Below are positions 53,302 through 63,443 of a stretch of DNA of 64,000 bases, piece after piece. The translations under genes and the position numbers were made by a program. The stretch covers positions 422,435 to 486,434 of the forward strand of contig NZ_JACKTL010000033.1 of the NCBI RefSeq assembly GCF_025822245.1, written 5' to 3'. The DNA comes from Mycolicibacterium hodleri. GTDB lineage: Bacteria; Actinomycetota; Actinomycetes; Mycobacteriales; Mycobacteriaceae. The stretch's first letter is position 1. Every line of letters begins with the position of its first letter. The notes beneath the pieces are model-generated. The model was not told the origin of the DNA. It made no database searches and worked only from the letters and a program-made list of their open reading frames with translations.

Positions 53302-56300
53302 ATGTCGAACAACAGCCGCGAAGCGCGCCTCGAGCGCCGCATCGCCGACCTGTACGCCGACGACGAGCAGTTCGCCGCCGCAAAGCCAGATAGCGCCGTC
53401 AGCGAGGCCGCCGGTCGACCCGACCTCCGCCTCTCCGACGTCGTCCGCACCGTGATGGAGGGCTACGCCGACCGGCCTGCGCTGGGCCAGCGCGCCGTCG
53501 AGTACGTCACCGAGGCCGGCCGCACCACCGCGACGCTGGCGCCGCACTTCGAGACCGTCAGCTACGGCCAGCTCTGGGAGCGCGTCCAGGCGTTCGGCGC
53601 CGCGCTGCAGCACCAGCCCGTCGAACCCGGCGACCGGATCGCCATCCTCGGCTTCACCAGCGTCGACTACACCGTCGTCGACACCGGCGCCTCGCAGCTG
53701 GGCGCGGTCTCCGTGCCGCTGCAGACCAGCGCGCCGCAGACCCAGCTGCAGCCGATCGTCGCGGAGACCGAACCCGTCGTGATCGCCTCCAGCGTCGACT
53801 ACCTCGACGACGCGGTGGAGCTCGTCCTCACCGCCCCGACCCCGCCCGCCCGCCTGGTCGTGTTCGACTTCCAGCCGCAGGTCGACGACCAGCGCGAGGC
53901 GCTCGACGCGGCCAAGGCCCGCCTGCAGGACACCTCCGTGGTCGTCGAGACCATGGCCGAGCTGCTGAGCCGCGGTCAGACGCTGCCGGCACCCCGCTCG
54001 GTCGTCGGCGAGGGCGACGACCCGCTCGCGCTGCTCGTCTACACCTCCGGCAGCACCGGCGCCCCCAAGGGCGCGATGTACCCGGAGAGCAAGGTCGCCA
54101 ACATGTGGCGCGCCGCCGCCAACGCCCACTGGGACGAGAACCAGGGCGTCCTCCCCGCGATCACGCTGGCCTTCCTGCCGATGAGCCACGTCATGGGCCG
54201 CGGCATCCTCTACGGCACCATCGCCAGCGGCGGCACCGTCTACTTCGCCGCCCGCAGTGACCTGTCGACCCTGCTGCAGGACCTCGCCCTGGTTCGGCCC
54301 ACGCAGCTGAACTTCGTCCCGCGGATCTGGGACATGCTCTACCAGGAGTACGTCAGCCAGGCCGATCGCGGCGCCGACATGGCGGAACTGCGCCAAAGCC
54401 TGCTCGGCGGGCGGTACGTCAGCGCCATCACCGGCTCGGCGCCCATCTCGCCCGAGCTGAGGGCATGGGTCGAGGAGTTCCTCGACATGCACCTCGTGGA
54501 GGGCTACGGCTCGACCGAGGCCGGCGCCGTCTTCGTCGACGGCGTGATCCGGCGCCCACCGGTGGTCGACTACAAGCTGGTCGACGTTCCCGAGCTGGGC
54601 TACTACGGCACCGACGTGCCGCACCCGCGCGGTGAGCTGCTGGTCAAGTCCGACCAGCTCTTCCCCGGTTACTACAAGCGCCCCGAGGTCACGGCCGAGG
54701 TGTTCGACGCCGACGGCTACTACCGGACCGGTGACATCGTCGCCGACCTGGGCCCCGACCAGGTGCAGTACCTGGACCGCCGCAACAACGTGATCAAGCT
54801 GGCCCAGGGCGAGTTCGTCACCGTGTCCAAGCTCGAGGCCGCGTACACCGACAGCCCCCTGGTGCGCCAGATCTACATCTACGGCAACAGCGCCCGGCCC
54901 TACCTGCTGGCCGTGGTCGTGCCCACCGAAGACGCTCAATCTCGTTACGATGCAGACGAACTGAAGTCCGCCATCAGTGCCTCGCTCAAGGAGGCCGCGC
55001 GCACGGCGGGCCTGCAGTCCTACGAGGTTCCTCGCGACTTCCTCGTCGAGACCACCCCCTTCACCCTGGAGAACGGCCTGCTGACCGGCATTCGCAAGCT
55101 GGCCTGGCCGCGGTTGAAGGAGCGCTACGGTGCCGAGCTCGAGCAGCTGTACGCCGACCTGGCCGACGGGCAGGAAGGCGAGCTGAGGGCGCTGCGGCAG
55201 AGCGGCGCCGACCGGCCCGTCCTCGAGACCGTCAGCCGGGCCGCGAGCGCGCTGCTCGGTGCGGCCGCCGCCGACGTTCAGGCCGACGCGCAGTTCACCG
55301 ATCTCGGTGGAGACTCGTTGTCCGCCTTGACCTTCGCGAACCTGCTGCACGACATCTTCGGCGTCGACGTGCCCGTCGGCGTGATCGTCAGCCCGGCCAG
55401 CGACCTCGCGTCCATCGCCGCCTACATAGAGGCGCAGCGCGCGGGCGGGTCCAAGCGGCCCACCTACGACGCGATCCACGGTCGTGACGCCACCGTGGTG
55501 CGCGCCGCCGACCTGACGCTGGACAAGTTCGTCGACGCCGAGACACTGGCCGCCGCCACGTCGTTGCCCGGCCCCAGTTCCGAGGTGCGCACCGTGTTGC
55601 TCACGGGCGCAACGGGATTCCTGGGCCGCTACCTCGCCTTGGAGTGGCTGGAGCGGATGGACCTGGTCGACGGCAAGGTCATCTGCCTCGTCCGCGCCAA
55701 GGACGACGCCGCCGCACGCGCCCGGCTCGACGCGACGTTCGACAGCGGTGATCCGAAGCTGCTGGAGCACTACCGCACGATGGCCGCCGACCACCTCGAG
55801 GTGCTCGCCGGTGACAAGGGCGAAGCCAACCTCGGCCTCGACGACGCCACCTGGCAGCGGCTGGCCGACACCGTCGACCTGATCGTCGACCCGGCGGCAC
55901 TGGTCAACCACGTCCTGCCGTACAGCCAGCTGTTCGCGCCGAACGTGCTTGGCACCGCGGAACTCATCCGCATCGCGCTCACCACGAAGATCAAGCCGTT
56001 CGTCTACGTGTCCACGATCGCGGTGGGTGCGGGCATCAACCCGGCCGACAACAACGAGGACGCCGACGTCCGCGTCGTCAGCGCCACCCGCGCGGTCGAC
56101 GACGGCTACGCCAACGGGTACGGCAACAGCAAGTGGGGCGGCGAAGTGCTGCTCCGCGAGGCCAACGAGCACTACGGCCTGCCCGCGTCGGTGTTCCGCT
56201 GCGACATGATCCTGGCCGACACCACCTACACCGGTCAGCTCAACCTGCCGGACATGTTCACCCGCATGATGCTGAGCCTGGTGGCGACGGGCGTTGCGCC

Positions 56301-56778
56301 GCAGTCGTTCTACCAGCTGGGCGCCGACGGTGGTCGCCAGCGGGCGCACTACGACGGGTTGCCGGTCGAGTTCATCGCCGAGGCGATCTCGACGATCGGT
56401 GCGAACGTCACCACCGGGTTCGAGACCTTCCACGTGATGAACCCGTACGACGACGGCATCGGCATGGACGAGTTCGTCGACTGGCTGATCGAGGCCGGGT
56501 ACCCGATCCGTCGCATCGAGGACTACGGCGACTGGCTGCAGCGCTTCGAGACCACGCTGCGGAGCCTGCCCGAGAAGCAGCGCAACGCGTCACTGCTGCC
56601 GCTGCTGCACAACTACCAGTCTCCGGAACATCCGGTCAACGGTTCGATCGCCCCGACCGACAGGTTCCGGGCGGCGGTGCAAGAGGCAAAGATCGGACCC
56701 GACAAGGACATTCCGCACATCTCGGCGCCGGTGATCGTCAAGTACGTCACGGACCTGAAGTCACTGGGCCTGCTCTGA
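53302..56778 (+). CDS. car: Carboxylic acid reductase (FadD9-like CAR)
   Basis: A 1158-residue three-domain enzyme that reduces carboxylic acids to aldehydes using ATP and NADPH. The adenylation domain (about 1-640) has [14 protein letters not shown] (247-260), GYGSTEAG and [10 protein letters not shown]. The carrier domain has DLGGDSLS with Ser672 as the phosphopantetheine site. The reductase domain (about 765-1158) has the NADPH motif [10 protein letters not shown] (768-776) and the Tyr940-x3-Lys944 pair in YGNSKWGG. Length is that of known actinobacterial CARs. The ATG is set by AGGGG 6 nt upstream. The carrier needs a phosphopantetheinyl transferase, which is not in this window. A strong hairpin follows 24 bp after the stop. 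Confidence 0.95.
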   Translation: MSNNSREARLERRIADLYADDEQFAAAKPDSAVSEAAGRPDLRLSDVVRTVMEGYADRPALGQRAVEYVTEAGRTTATLAPHFETVSYGQLWERVQAFGAALQHQPVEPGDRIAILGFTSVDYTVVDTGASQLGAVSVPLQTSAPQTQLQPIVAETEPVVIASSVDYLDDAVELVLTAPTPPARLVVFDFQPQVDDQREALDAAKARLQDTSVVVETMAELLSRGQTLPAPRSVVGEGDDPLALLVYTSGSTGAPKGAMYPESKVANMWRAAANAHWDENQGVLPAITLAFLPMSHVMGRGILYGTIASGGTVYFAARSDLSTLLQDLALVRPTQLNFVPRIWDMLYQEYVSQADRGADMAELRQSLLGGRYVSAITGSAPISPELRAWVEEFLDMHLVEGYGSTEAGAVFVDGVIRRPPVVDYKLVDVPELGYYGTDVPHPRGELLVKSDQLFPGYYKRPEVTAEVFDADGYYRTGDIVADLGPDQVQYLDRRNNVIKLAQGEFVTVSKLEAAYTDSPLVRQIYIYGNSARPYLLAVVVPTEDAQSRYDADELKSAISASLKEAARTAGLQSYEVPRDFLVETTPFTLENGLLTGIRKLAWPRLKERYGAELEQLYADLADGQEGELRALRQSGADRPVLETVSRAASALLGAAAADVQADAQFTDLGGDSLSALTFANLLHDIFGVDVPVGVIVSPASDLASIAAYIEAQRAGGSKRPTYDAIHGRDATVVRAADLTLDKFVDAETLAAATSLPGPSSEVRTVLLTGATGFLGRYLALEWLERMDLVDGKVICLVRAKDDAAARARLDATFDSGDPKLLEHYRTMAADHLEVLAGDKGEANLGLDDATWQRLADTVDLIVDPAALVNHVLPYSQLFAPNVLGTAELIRIALTTKIKPFVYVSTIAVGAGINPADNNEDADVRVVSATRAVDDGYANGYGNSKWGGEVLLREANEHYGLPASVFRCDMILADTTYTGQLNLPDMFTRMMLSLVATGVAPQSFYQLGADGGRQRAHYDGLPVEFIAEAISTIGANVTTGFETFHVMNPYDDGIGMDEFVDWLIEAGYPIRRIEDYGDWLQRFETTLRSLPEKQRNASLLPLLHNYQSPEHPVNGSIAPTDRFRAAVQEAKIGPDKDIPHISAPVIVKYVTDLKSLGLL

Positions 56779-56802
56779 GTTCGAGTTCCTCCCCCGTCGA
56801 GT

Positions 56803-56851
56803 GTGCCGTGGGATCGCGATTCGACGACGAATCCCGATCCCACGGCACTTT
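56803..56851. terminator. Bidirectional hairpin terminator between CAR and orphan mceA
   Basis: Stem of 21 bp with one mismatch: arm 56803-56823 (begins GTGCCGTGGGATCG) pairs with 56828-56848 (ends CGATCCCACGGCAC), 4-nt loop ACGA, followed by TTT on the + strand. It sits between two convergent genes and would stop transcription from both sides. Confidence 0.8.
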
Positions 56852-56874
56852 CGACGTCGTGGGAGGGGTGGGGC

Positions 56875-58110
56875 TCAGGGGTTGATGGTGTTCTCGCCGA
56901 CCTGGCGTCCCCAGACGTAGTCGACGGCCAGCGGCTGACCCAACTCGAGGTGGTTGTACGGCGCGATCGACGCGCCGGTGTCCATCACCAGATACGGCAT
57001 CGGCCACAGGTCCCTGGTCACCGGTTGCCAGCATCCCGGCCGACCCTCGGGACCGCCGCGGGCGTTCACCCGCGGCAGGTTGTCGGGGTAGACGTAGGGA
57101 TTGCCGGGGCCGACGAGCTCGTCGCGCAGCTTCAGTGAGAAGCCGTTGCCGCCGCCGAACTCCGAGAACGCCGGCTCGACGTCGTGATAATTGCGGATGG
57201 TGCAGAACAATTCGGGGCTGTACTCGTCGAGCAGCGCGCTGGTGGGCACCAGGTCGGCGACCCCGCGAACCAGATACGGGGCGCCCTTCTCGACGACGTC
57301 GGCGGCGGTGTTGCCGAAGCCGACCGCCGCCATCAAGGCCGCGTCGAGGTCGTCGCGGCGCTCGTTGAGCGTGCGCGCGGTGGTGACCGCACCCGCCAGG
57401 CTGTCGAATAGGTCTGGCGCGCTGGCGGAGTAGACGTCGGCGAGGTCGGCCAGATTCCGGGTGTCCTCGTGCACGCGTGGCAGCAGCGGGTTGACGTCGG
57501 CCAGGATCACGTTGCCGTTCTCGACGGACTCGCCGAAGCGGGTCCCCAGCCCGCTCAACGCCTGCGCGGTGGCGGTGAGCGTCTGGTTCAGCTTCACCGG
57601 GTCGACGTGCTGGGTCACCGCCACCACCGTCTCGAACAGGGTGTTGAACTCGGTGCTCGTATTCGTCGAGCGGATCGGCGTGCCCGCGCTCACTCGCTCG
57701 GCCACGGGCGTGGCGGGTGAGGACAGCGCAATGTACTTGTTGCCGAACACCGTCGACGCCTTGATCTCCGCGTCCACGTTGGCCGGCAGCAGCTCGACGT
57801 CGCCGGGGGCGACGTCGAGGGCGATGCTGGCCATCGTCGCCCCGTCGACGGTCACCGCGTCGACCGTCCCGACGCGACCGATCTCGACGCCGTTGAAGGT
57901 CACCTTCGACCCCGGATCCATCGACAGACCCGAACGCGGAGAGAGCAGCGTCAGCTGGGTGGTGTCGGAGAAGACGCCGCGGAATTGGCACCACACCAAG
58001 ACGAGTACGACGCCGACGACGAGGAAGAGCACGGCCGCCGACGTCTTGACCGGAGGGTCGTGGCGCCAATGCCGGAAGCGGGGCTCCAGTGCGGCCACGG
58101 GCGAGCGCAT
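56875..58110 (-). CDS. Orphan MceA-family protein, Mce1A paralogue
   Basis: A 411-residue MCE protein outside any mce operon. N-terminal anchor AAVLFLVVGVVLVLVW, MCE domain with RSGLSMDPGSKVTFNGVEIG, and a helical region and C-terminus with long blocks identical to Mce1A in this window (DEYSPxLFCTIRNYHDVEP; GCWQPVTRDLWPMPYLVMDT; ending GENTINP). No yrbE, other mce or ATPase gene is near. The ATG at 58110 has GGGAG 6 nt upstream. It could replace Mce1A in the Mce1 hexamer; codon third positions differ widely, so the duplication is old. Confidence 0.9.
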   Translation of the reverse strand: MRSPVAALEPRFRHWRHDPPVKTSAAVLFLVVGVVLVLVWCQFRGVFSDTTQLTLLSPRSGLSMDPGSKVTFNGVEIGRVGTVDAVTVDGATMASIALDVAPGDVELLPANVDAEIKASTVFGNKYIALSSPATPVAERVSAGTPIRSTNTSTEFNTLFETVVAVTQHVDPVKLNQTLTATAQALSGLGTRFGESVENGNVILADVNPLLPRVHEDTRNLADLADVYSASAPDLFDSLAGAVTTARTLNERRDDLDAALMAAVGFGNTAADVVEKGAPYLVRGVADLVPTSALLDEYSPELFCTIRNYHDVEPAFSEFGGGNGFSLKLRDELVGPGNPYVYPDNLPRVNARGGPEGRPGCWQPVTRDLWPMPYLVMDTGASIAPYNHLELGQPLAVDYVWGRQVGENTINP

Positions 58111-58163
58111 CCCCAGCTCCCTTCGGACCGTCGGCTCCCGGACGGTGCGACGGCAGAAGTGTC

Positions 58164-58175
58164 CCAACCGGTTGG
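58164..58175. promoter_or_regulatory. 12-bp palindrome CCAACCGGTTGG upstream of orphan mceA
   Basis: A perfect palindrome 54 bp before the orphan mceA start. It could be an operator controlling the paralogue separately from mce1. A short GCGCCG-N6-CGGCGC stem (58192-58209) lies further upstream, after the preceding gene's stop, and may be a weak terminator. Confidence 0.35.
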
Positions 58176-58264
58176 TGGGGGTGCAAGCATTGCGCCGTAA
58201 ATGCGGCGCTGATCACGTCACGCGCCAGATCATGGCCTAGGACACAGTGTTCGGCGGTTCCCCG

Positions 58265-59332
58265 TTAGAAGTTGCCGAAGCCGATCAGGCTGTGCACCTG
58301 CGGAAGGGTCGCGATGGTCGCGAAACCCGGTGCGGCCGCGCAGACCGCGGGAATCGCATTGAGCACCTGCATCGCGGTGGCGACGTTCGCCGAGTTGACG
58401 TGCTCGATCATCGAGGCGTCCCGTTCGAAGCTCGCCAGGGACAGGAAGTGCGCCCGCATCGAGGGTTCGCCCTCGATGGTGAGCGTCCACCCGTGTTGCG
58501 GCTTTGGCCAGTGCCCGGGGTACTCGTTGCCGACGGTCCACAGCGTCTCGATCTCGACCAGTGGCCGACCCTCGCGGCGGCCCACCCAGTTCCACCGCTG
58601 ACCCCCGGTGGTGCCTGCCCGCAACACGTGGTCGAAGATCTCGTGGTCGCGCTTGGCGGCGACGGCGTCGACGGTCGCCGTCACCTCGTCGATTCCGGCA
58701 TGCAGTGCGTCGGCCAGCAGCCACACCTGTTCGGTGAAGATCGAACTGTTGAACGCCAGGAAGTCGTTTGCCGTCGCGGAGATTTCGTCGACCGGATGGC
58801 CGAAGCGCATGTTGTCGAACGTGATCGCCGTGCTGTCGTACCCCGACCAGTCGGCCCGCTCCTGCAGCTTGATCTTCTCGATCGTCCGGCTCATGCCCGA
58901 CAGCGCCAACGGCAGAGCGCCCGAGAGGTTGCCGGGGTTGAGGCCGCACCCGTGCACACTGGTGCCACCCTGCAAGCAGGCGGCCAGGACGCGGTCGCGG
59001 TCCCGGAGGCGAATGCGGTTGGGGTGGAACAGAAACGCCGTCGTCACGACGTTCTTGCCACTCGCCAGGATCGAGCACACCTCGGCGATCGAGGTCAGCC
59101 TCGGGGTGTACACCACGCAGTCCGCCTCGATGGCCAGGGCGCGGTCGTGATCCCGCGTGGCGACCACTCCGACGGGCTCGCGACCAATCAGGGTGCCGGC
59201 GTCGACGCCGTCCTTGTCCTCGGAATGAACCTTGACGCCCACCAATTCGAGGCCGGTGCGAGGATCGAGGATCGTCGCCAGCGCCTCCTTGCCGACCGCG
59301 CCGGTGCCCCATTGGATGATGCGTAGTGCCAT
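58265..59332 (-). CDS. DapB-fold NAD(P)-dependent oxidoreductase
   Basis: A 355-residue protein of the dihydrodipicolinate-reductase-like/2,4-diaminopentanoate-dehydrogenase-like group common in mycobacteria. The N-terminal Rossmann motif is IIQWGTGAVGKEAL, followed by LVGVKVHSEDKDGVDAGTL. The conserved block SVHGCGLNPGNLSG lies near the middle. The true reaction is unknown. The ATG at 59332 gives a protein starting at the Rossmann strand; longer frames add unconserved sequence. Confidence 0.83.
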   Translation of the reverse strand: MALRIIQWGTGAVGKEALATILDPRTGLELVGVKVHSEDKDGVDAGTLIGREPVGVVATRDHDRALAIEADCVVYTPRLTSIAEVCSILASGKNVVTTAFLFHPNRIRLRDRDRVLAACLQGGTSVHGCGLNPGNLSGALPLALSGMSRTIEKIKLQERADWSGYDSTAITFDNMRFGHPVDEISATANDFLAFNSSIFTEQVWLLADALHAGIDEVTATVDAVAAKRDHEIFDHVLRAGTTGGQRWNWVGRREGRPLVEIETLWTVGNEYPGHWPKPQHGWTLTIEGEPSMRAHFLSLASFERDASMIEHVNSANVATAMQVLNAIPAVCAAAPGFATIATLPQVHSLIGFGNF

Positions 59333-59394
59333 CCGATCACAGTGGCACGTCGGCCCGGGGCACGTCGAGGTTTCGACGACCGGCCGCAGGTCGT

Positions 59395-59814
59395 TCAGGC
59401 ATGCCACGACGACCAGCGCGTCACCGTCACGGTGACCACCGGACCGTCGAGCGCGACCCGTTCGTACTGGGCGTACTTCCGACGCAGCGCGGCATAGCCG
59501 ACGGCCATCTGCTCGCCGCTCTCGTGCACCGTCGCCAGCCCGTCGGCCCGGACCCACCACAGCTGCGCCCAGTCGTCGTCGTAGTGCTCGACCAGCAGGC
59601 TCACCCGGGGATTGGCGGCGATGTTCGCCAGCCGGCGCAGGCGCTGCGTCGACTTCCGCTTCGCGTCCACGGCGGTGTACAGCGTCGTCTCGTCTCCGGC
59701 GGTCCGCACCGTGAACACGATGGGCACCAGGTGCGGCGCACCGTCCTCGCCGACCGTGGCGAGCACCGCCACCGGCGCGCTCGCAAACCGTGTGACGGCG
59801 TCGAAGTCGCTCAC
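59395..59814 (-). CDS. PPOX-class F420-dependent protein (TIGR03668, Rv0121c-like)
   Basis: A 139-residue split-beta-barrel flavin/F420-binding protein. [20 protein letters not shown] and [11 protein letters not shown] form the first strands, and [20 protein letters not shown] carries the Lys/Arg cluster that binds the F420 phosphate tail. It reduces small substrates with F420H2 or acts in F420 handling; the substrate is unknown. The GTG at 59814 overlaps the stop of the proline-rich membrane protein as GTGA. Confidence 0.85.
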   Translation of the reverse strand: MSDFDAVTRFASAPVAVLATVGEDGAPHLVPIVFTVRTAGDETTLYTAVDAKRKSTQRLRRLANIAANPRVSLLVEHYDDDWAQLWWVRADGLATVHESGEQMAVGYAALRRKYAQYERVALDGPVVTVTVTRWSSWHA

Positions 59815-60443
59815 CGCGAGGGCATTTGGGGTCTCACGCTCATCGGCGAGCGGGTGACGTTGATCTCGGGCTTCTTGGGCGGCCGGGTCGGCTGACGCGC
59901 GATCACCGGCGCCCGCTCGATCTCCGAGGCCGACGGTGGTGGCGGGGGCGGTGGTGGTGGCGGTGGGGGAGGGGGCACCTCGGCCTCGCTGGTGGCGGTC
60001 GGGGTGCTCGACGTCGTCGGTGCGACCGAGGTCTGCTCGACGGGCGCGGTGTTCTCGCCAACGGACCCTTGAAAGGCCAGCAGGACCACCGAGACCACCA
60101 GGGCGACGGCCGCCACGGACACCGCGGCGACGACGACGGCCGTGTGCCCGGTGCGGTACCACGGCGCCGGGGCGGGCTTGAAGTTCCAGGTGCTCGCGTC
60201 GAACGCGTTGAACGTCTGTTCCTCCGCCGCGGTCGGCGGAGGGGGTTCGACCCACTCGACCCGGGGCTCGGGATCCTCGACGTAGTCCTCGGCCGGCTGG
60301 TCGAAGAGGTATCCGAATCCGGGATCCTCCGGTACGTCCGGCTCGGCGGCTTCGGACGGCGGGTAGGCCAAGCGATCCGTGTCGACTGCCTCGTCGACCG
60401 GATCGTCCAACCTGGCCTCCCCCGAGGCCTCGCCGTCCGCCAC
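59811..60443 (-). CDS. Proline-rich single-pass membrane protein
   Basis: A 210-residue protein of no known family. An acidic cytosolic N-terminal half ([20 protein letters not shown]), one transmembrane helix ([20 protein letters not shown], about residues 105-130), then an extracytoplasmic Ser/Thr linker and a run of 14 consecutive prolines, ending with [19 protein letters not shown] start at 60443. Its stop overlaps the F420-type gene start. The layout recalls mycobacterial wall-spanning anchor proteins; function unknown. Confidence 0.7.
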   Translation of the reverse strand: MADGEASGEARLDDPVDEAVDTDRLAYPPSEAAEPDVPEDPGFGYLFDQPAEDYVEDPEPRVEWVEPPPPTAAEEQTFNAFDASTWNFKPAPAPWYRTGHTAVVVAAVSVAAVALVVSVVLLAFQGSVGENTAPVEQTSVAPTTSSTPTATSEAEVPPPPPPPPPPPPPPSASEIERAPVIARQPTRPPKKPEINVTRSPMSVRPQMPSR

Positions 60444-60677
60444 CCCACGATGTTAGGCGGCGACCAGCAGTTATGGATGACCGGATGCCAAATTGGTCCG
60501 GCGCGTCGAAGATCCCTCCACGACGGGAGAGAGACGGCCGAGAACGGCTGCCGACCTGCGGGCCCAACGGTAAGGTCCCCCCTGATCGATAGTTCGACGT
60601 GGTTCGTTCACCGTCGCGACCAGGCGTGGTCACCTCAACGCCACCGTCGCGCATCCCGCCCATAAGAAGGTTCGCGA

Positions 60678-61811
60678 ATGAAGAAAATGCGGCTCGCCGC
60701 CAGCGCCCTGGTCCTCGTCGTCGCGGGCGGCCTCGTCGCGTGCGCACCACCGGAGTCAAAGGACAAGGGCGAGAAGACCTCCTCCGGCGTCAACTCGAGT
60801 GAGGCGACCTCGGCCGCCGACTTCGGTGGCGAGAACATGTCGGGACTGATCGACGCCGCGAAGAAGGAAGGCGAGCTCAACGTCATCGCCCTGCCGCCGG
60901 ATTGGGCGAACTACGGCGCCATCATCAAGGCGTTCGGTGACAAGTACGGCATCAAGGTCAACTCCGCCCAGCCCGACGCCGCCAGCCAGGACGAGATCAA
61001 CGCCGCGACCCAGCAGAAGGGCAAGTCGACCGCCCCGGACGTCTTCGACCTCGGACAAGCCGTCGCGTTGGCCAACACCGCGATGTTCGCGCCGTACAAG
61101 GTGGCGAAGTTCGACGAGATCGGTGCGGAGATGAAGGCGCCCGACGGCACCTGGGTCAACGACTACGGCGGCTACGTGTCCATCGGCTACGACTCGGCCA
61201 AGGTGCCGGAGATCAAGAACGTCGACGACCTTCTCGGCCCCGACTTCAAGGGCAAGGTCGCGCTCAACGGCGATCCGACGCAGGCCGGCGCGGCGTTCTC
61301 CGGCGTCATGATGGTTGCGCTGAGCCAGGGTGGGTCGCCCGACGACGTCGCCCCCGGCGTGACGTTCTTCGGCAAGCTCAAGCAGGCAGGCAACTTCCTG
61401 CCCGTCGACCCGACGCCCGCCACCATCGAGTCCGGCCAGACGCCGGTTGTCATCGACTGGGACTACCTCAACGTCGCGGAGACCAAGAAGCTGCCGTCGT
61501 GGAAGGTGATCGTCCCGCCCAACGCCGCGCTCGCGGGCTACTACTACCAGGCGATCAACAAGGACGCTCCGCATCCCGCGGCGGCCCGGCTGTGGCAGGA
61601 GTTCCTCTACAGCGACGAAGGGCAGAACCTCTATCTGCAGGGCAGTGCGCGTCCGGTGCGGGCCGACAGCATGGTCACCGCGGGCACGATCGACCTGACC
61701 GCCTACCGGGCGCTGCCGCCGGTCGACGGATCGGCGGTCTTCGTGACGCAGCAGCAGAGTGACGCCGCGAAGAAGTACCTGGAAGCCAACTGGGCCAAGG
61801 CGATCGGCTGA
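60678..61811 (+). CDS. ABC importer substrate-binding lipoprotein (PotD/FbpA-like)
   Basis: A 377-residue extracellular binding lipoprotein. The signal peptide ends GGLVACA (lipidated Cys22). The mature part has [20 protein letters not shown] and [19 protein letters not shown], as in class-II binding proteins for spermidine/putrescine, iron(III) or 2-aminoethylphosphonate. The ligand cannot be assigned. The ATG at 60678 has AGAAGG about 8 nt upstream. A 234-bp gap precedes it, with only a small GACCA-GGCG-TGGTC repeat (60618-60631) noted. It is the first gene of a four-gene importer operon. Confidence 0.86.
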   Translation: MKKMRLAASALVLVVAGGLVACAPPESKDKGEKTSSGVNSSEATSAADFGGENMSGLIDAAKKEGELNVIALPPDWANYGAIIKAFGDKYGIKVNSAQPDAASQDEINAATQQKGKSTAPDVFDLGQAVALANTAMFAPYKVAKFDEIGAEMKAPDGTWVNDYGGYVSIGYDSAKVPEIKNVDDLLGPDFKGKVALNGDPTQAGAAFSGVMMVALSQGGSPDDVAPGVTFFGKLKQAGNFLPVDPTPATIESGQTPVVIDWDYLNVAETKKLPSWKVIVPPNAALAGYYYQAINKDAPHPAAARLWQEFLYSDEGQNLYLQGSARPVRADSMVTAGTIDLTAYRALPPVDGSAVFVTQQQSDAAKKYLEANWAKAIG

Positions 61812-62671
61812 TCGCCCTGGCCAAGATCCGCAGTCGCCTCGTCGACTCCCTGCCACTGCTGCCGTTCTTCGCGGTGGTGGGGATCTTCCTCATCGTCCCG
61901 ACGGTCACCGTCATCACCAGCGCGGTGATCGACGACGGCAGGTTCTCGCTCGCCCGGCTGAGCGCGCTGTTCTCCGAGACGGCGCTGACCGCGCTCGGCA
62001 GAAGCGTGTTCCTCTCGGGCAGCACCGCGGTGCTCGGCGCCGTGTTCGGTGCGCTGCTCGCGTGGCTGATCGTGTCGCGGCCCGCCTCGTCGATGATCCG
62101 CCGCGGTGTCATCTCGCTGTGCAGCGTGCTGGCCCAATTCGGCGGTGTGGCACTGGCATTCGCGTTCCTCGCGACGATCGGGCTGAACGGCGTTCTCACG
62201 CTGTGGGTTCAGCAGCACTTCGGCTGGAACCTGGCCGGCTCCGGATGGCTGTACGGGCTTCCGGGGCTGGTGCTGGTGTACACCTACTTTCAGATTCCGT
62301 TGATGGTCATCGTGTTCCTGCCCGCCCTCGAGGGCCTGCGGGAACAGTGGCGGGAAGCCGCCGTCAGCCTTGGTGCGTCGACCTGGCAGTACTGGCGGCA
62401 GGTCGCCGTGCCGCTGCTGACCCCGGCGTTCCTCGGTGCGGTGCTTCTGTTGTTCGCCAACGCCTTTGCCGCCTACGCGACGGCCGCGGCGCTCGTCAGC
62501 CAGGGCAGTCCGATCGTGCCGCTGCTGATCCGCGCCGCGCTCACCAGCGAGGTGGTGCTTGGTCAGTCGGGCTTCGCCTACGCGTTGGCTCTGGAGATGA
62601 TCGTCGTCGTGGCCCTGGTGATGGGGGCCTACAGCCTGCTGGTCCGGCGCACGTCGAGGTGGCTGCGATGA
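61808..62671 (+). CDS. ABC importer permease 1 (PotB/FbpB-like), unusual start
   Basis: A permease of about 287 residues with six hydrophobic helices and the binding-protein-dependent EAA loop (EQWREAAVSLGASTWQYWRQ). No ATG, GTG or TTG exists in frame before the GTG at 61874, but that start would cut the first helix (LPLLPFFAVVGIFLIVPTVT). In-frame coding sequence reads back to CTG at 61808, which overlaps the preceding stop as CTGA, so a CTG start coupled to termination is my best guess. CTG at 61817 and GTG at 61874 are alternatives. Confidence 0.8.
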   Translation: MIALAKIRSRLVDSLPLLPFFAVVGIFLIVPTVTVITSAVIDDGRFSLARLSALFSETALTALGRSVFLSGSTAVLGAVFGALLAWLIVSRPASSMIRRGVISLCSVLAQFGGVALAFAFLATIGLNGVLTLWVQQHFGWNLAGSGWLYGLPGLVLVYTYFQIPLMVIVFLPALEGLREQWREAAVSLGASTWQYWRQVAVPLLTPAFLGAVLLLFANAFAAYATAAALVSQGSPIVPLLIRAALTSEVVLGQSGFAYALALEMIVVVALVMGAYSLLVRRTSRWLR

Positions 62672-62683
62672 GGTGGCTGCGAT
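62656..62683 (+). repeat. 14-bp tandem duplication at permease junction
   Basis: GAGGTGGCTGCGAT occurs twice in tandem without mismatch (62656-62669 and 62670-62683). The first copy carries the stop of permease 1, the second the start of permease 2. Without the duplication the stop and start would overlap as ATGA, as in the neighbouring junctions. Confidence 0.9.
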
Positions 62684-63443
62684 GAGCACCCGCGTGGCCA
62701 AGGGTGCGCTGTGGGTGGCGTTCGGGTTGTTCTTCCTCTTCCCGCTGTACGCGATGGCCGACTTCTCCACGCGCAATCTGCTCAAGGGTGGGCGCACGAT
62801 GGCGGCCTGGGCCAACCTCGTCACCGACGAGGCGCTCTACCAGTCGATCATCACGTCGCTTCTGCTCGCGGTGCTGACCGTGGTGGTGATGCTGATCCTG
62901 TTGGTGCCCACCATGATCTGGGTCCGGCTGCGCACGCCGTGGGCCAAGGGCGTCGTCGAATTCCTGTGCCTGCTGCCGCTCACCATCCCGGCGCTGGTGG
63001 TCGTCGTCGGCCTGAAGAACGTCTACCTGTGGGTGACGTACTTCTTCGGCGAGTCCGCGTTGACCCTGACCTTCGTCTACGTCGTGGTGGTGCTGCCGTT
63101 CTCCTACCGGTCGATCGACGCCGCGCTGTCGGCGATCGACCTCGGCACGCTGTCGGAGGCCGCGCGGTCGCTGGGGGCGGGGTGGACGACCACCATCGCG
63201 CGCGTCGTCGTCCCCAACATCTGGTCGGGTGTGCTGTCCGCGGCGTTCATCTCGGTGGCCGTGGTGCTCGGCGAGTACACCATCGCGTCACTGTCGGGCT
63301 ATCAGACCCTGCCCATCCAGATCGTCGCGCTCGGCAAGACCGACGGCCCCACCTCGGTGGCGGCGTCGTTGGCCACGTTGCTGTTCGGTTTCGTTCTGCT
63401 TCTTGCACTTTCACTGGTCACCCGACGGAGGCGTCACGCATGA
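62682..63443 (+). CDS. ABC importer permease 2 (PotC/FbpB-like)
   Basis: A 253-residue permease with six hydrophobic helices: ALWVAFGLFFLFPLYAM at the start, MLILLVPTMIWVRLRTPWAK, and the EAA loop ALSAIDLGTLSEAARSLGAG. The ATG at 62682 is preferred; the GTG at 62673 is an in-frame alternative created by the 14-bp duplication. It forms the channel with permease 1, and its stop overlaps the ATPase start as ATGA. Confidence 0.88.
   Translation: MSTRVAKGALWVAFGLFFLFPLYAMADFSTRNLLKGGRTMAAWANLVTDEALYQSIITSLLLAVLTVVVMLILLVPTMIWVRLRTPWAKGVVEFLCLLPLTIPALVVVVGLKNVYLWVTYFFGESALTLTFVYVVVVLPFSYRSIDAALSAIDLGTLSEAARSLGAGWTTTIARVVVPNIWSGVLSAAFISVAVVLGEYTIASLSGYQTLPIQIVALGKTDGPTSVAASLATLLFGFVLLLALSLVTRRRRHA

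Noticed and set aside
60444..60677. Riboswitch ahead of the last ABC importer
   Set aside because: Only a 5-bp stem (GACCA-GGCG-TGGTC) was seen; no conserved riboswitch core could be recognised.
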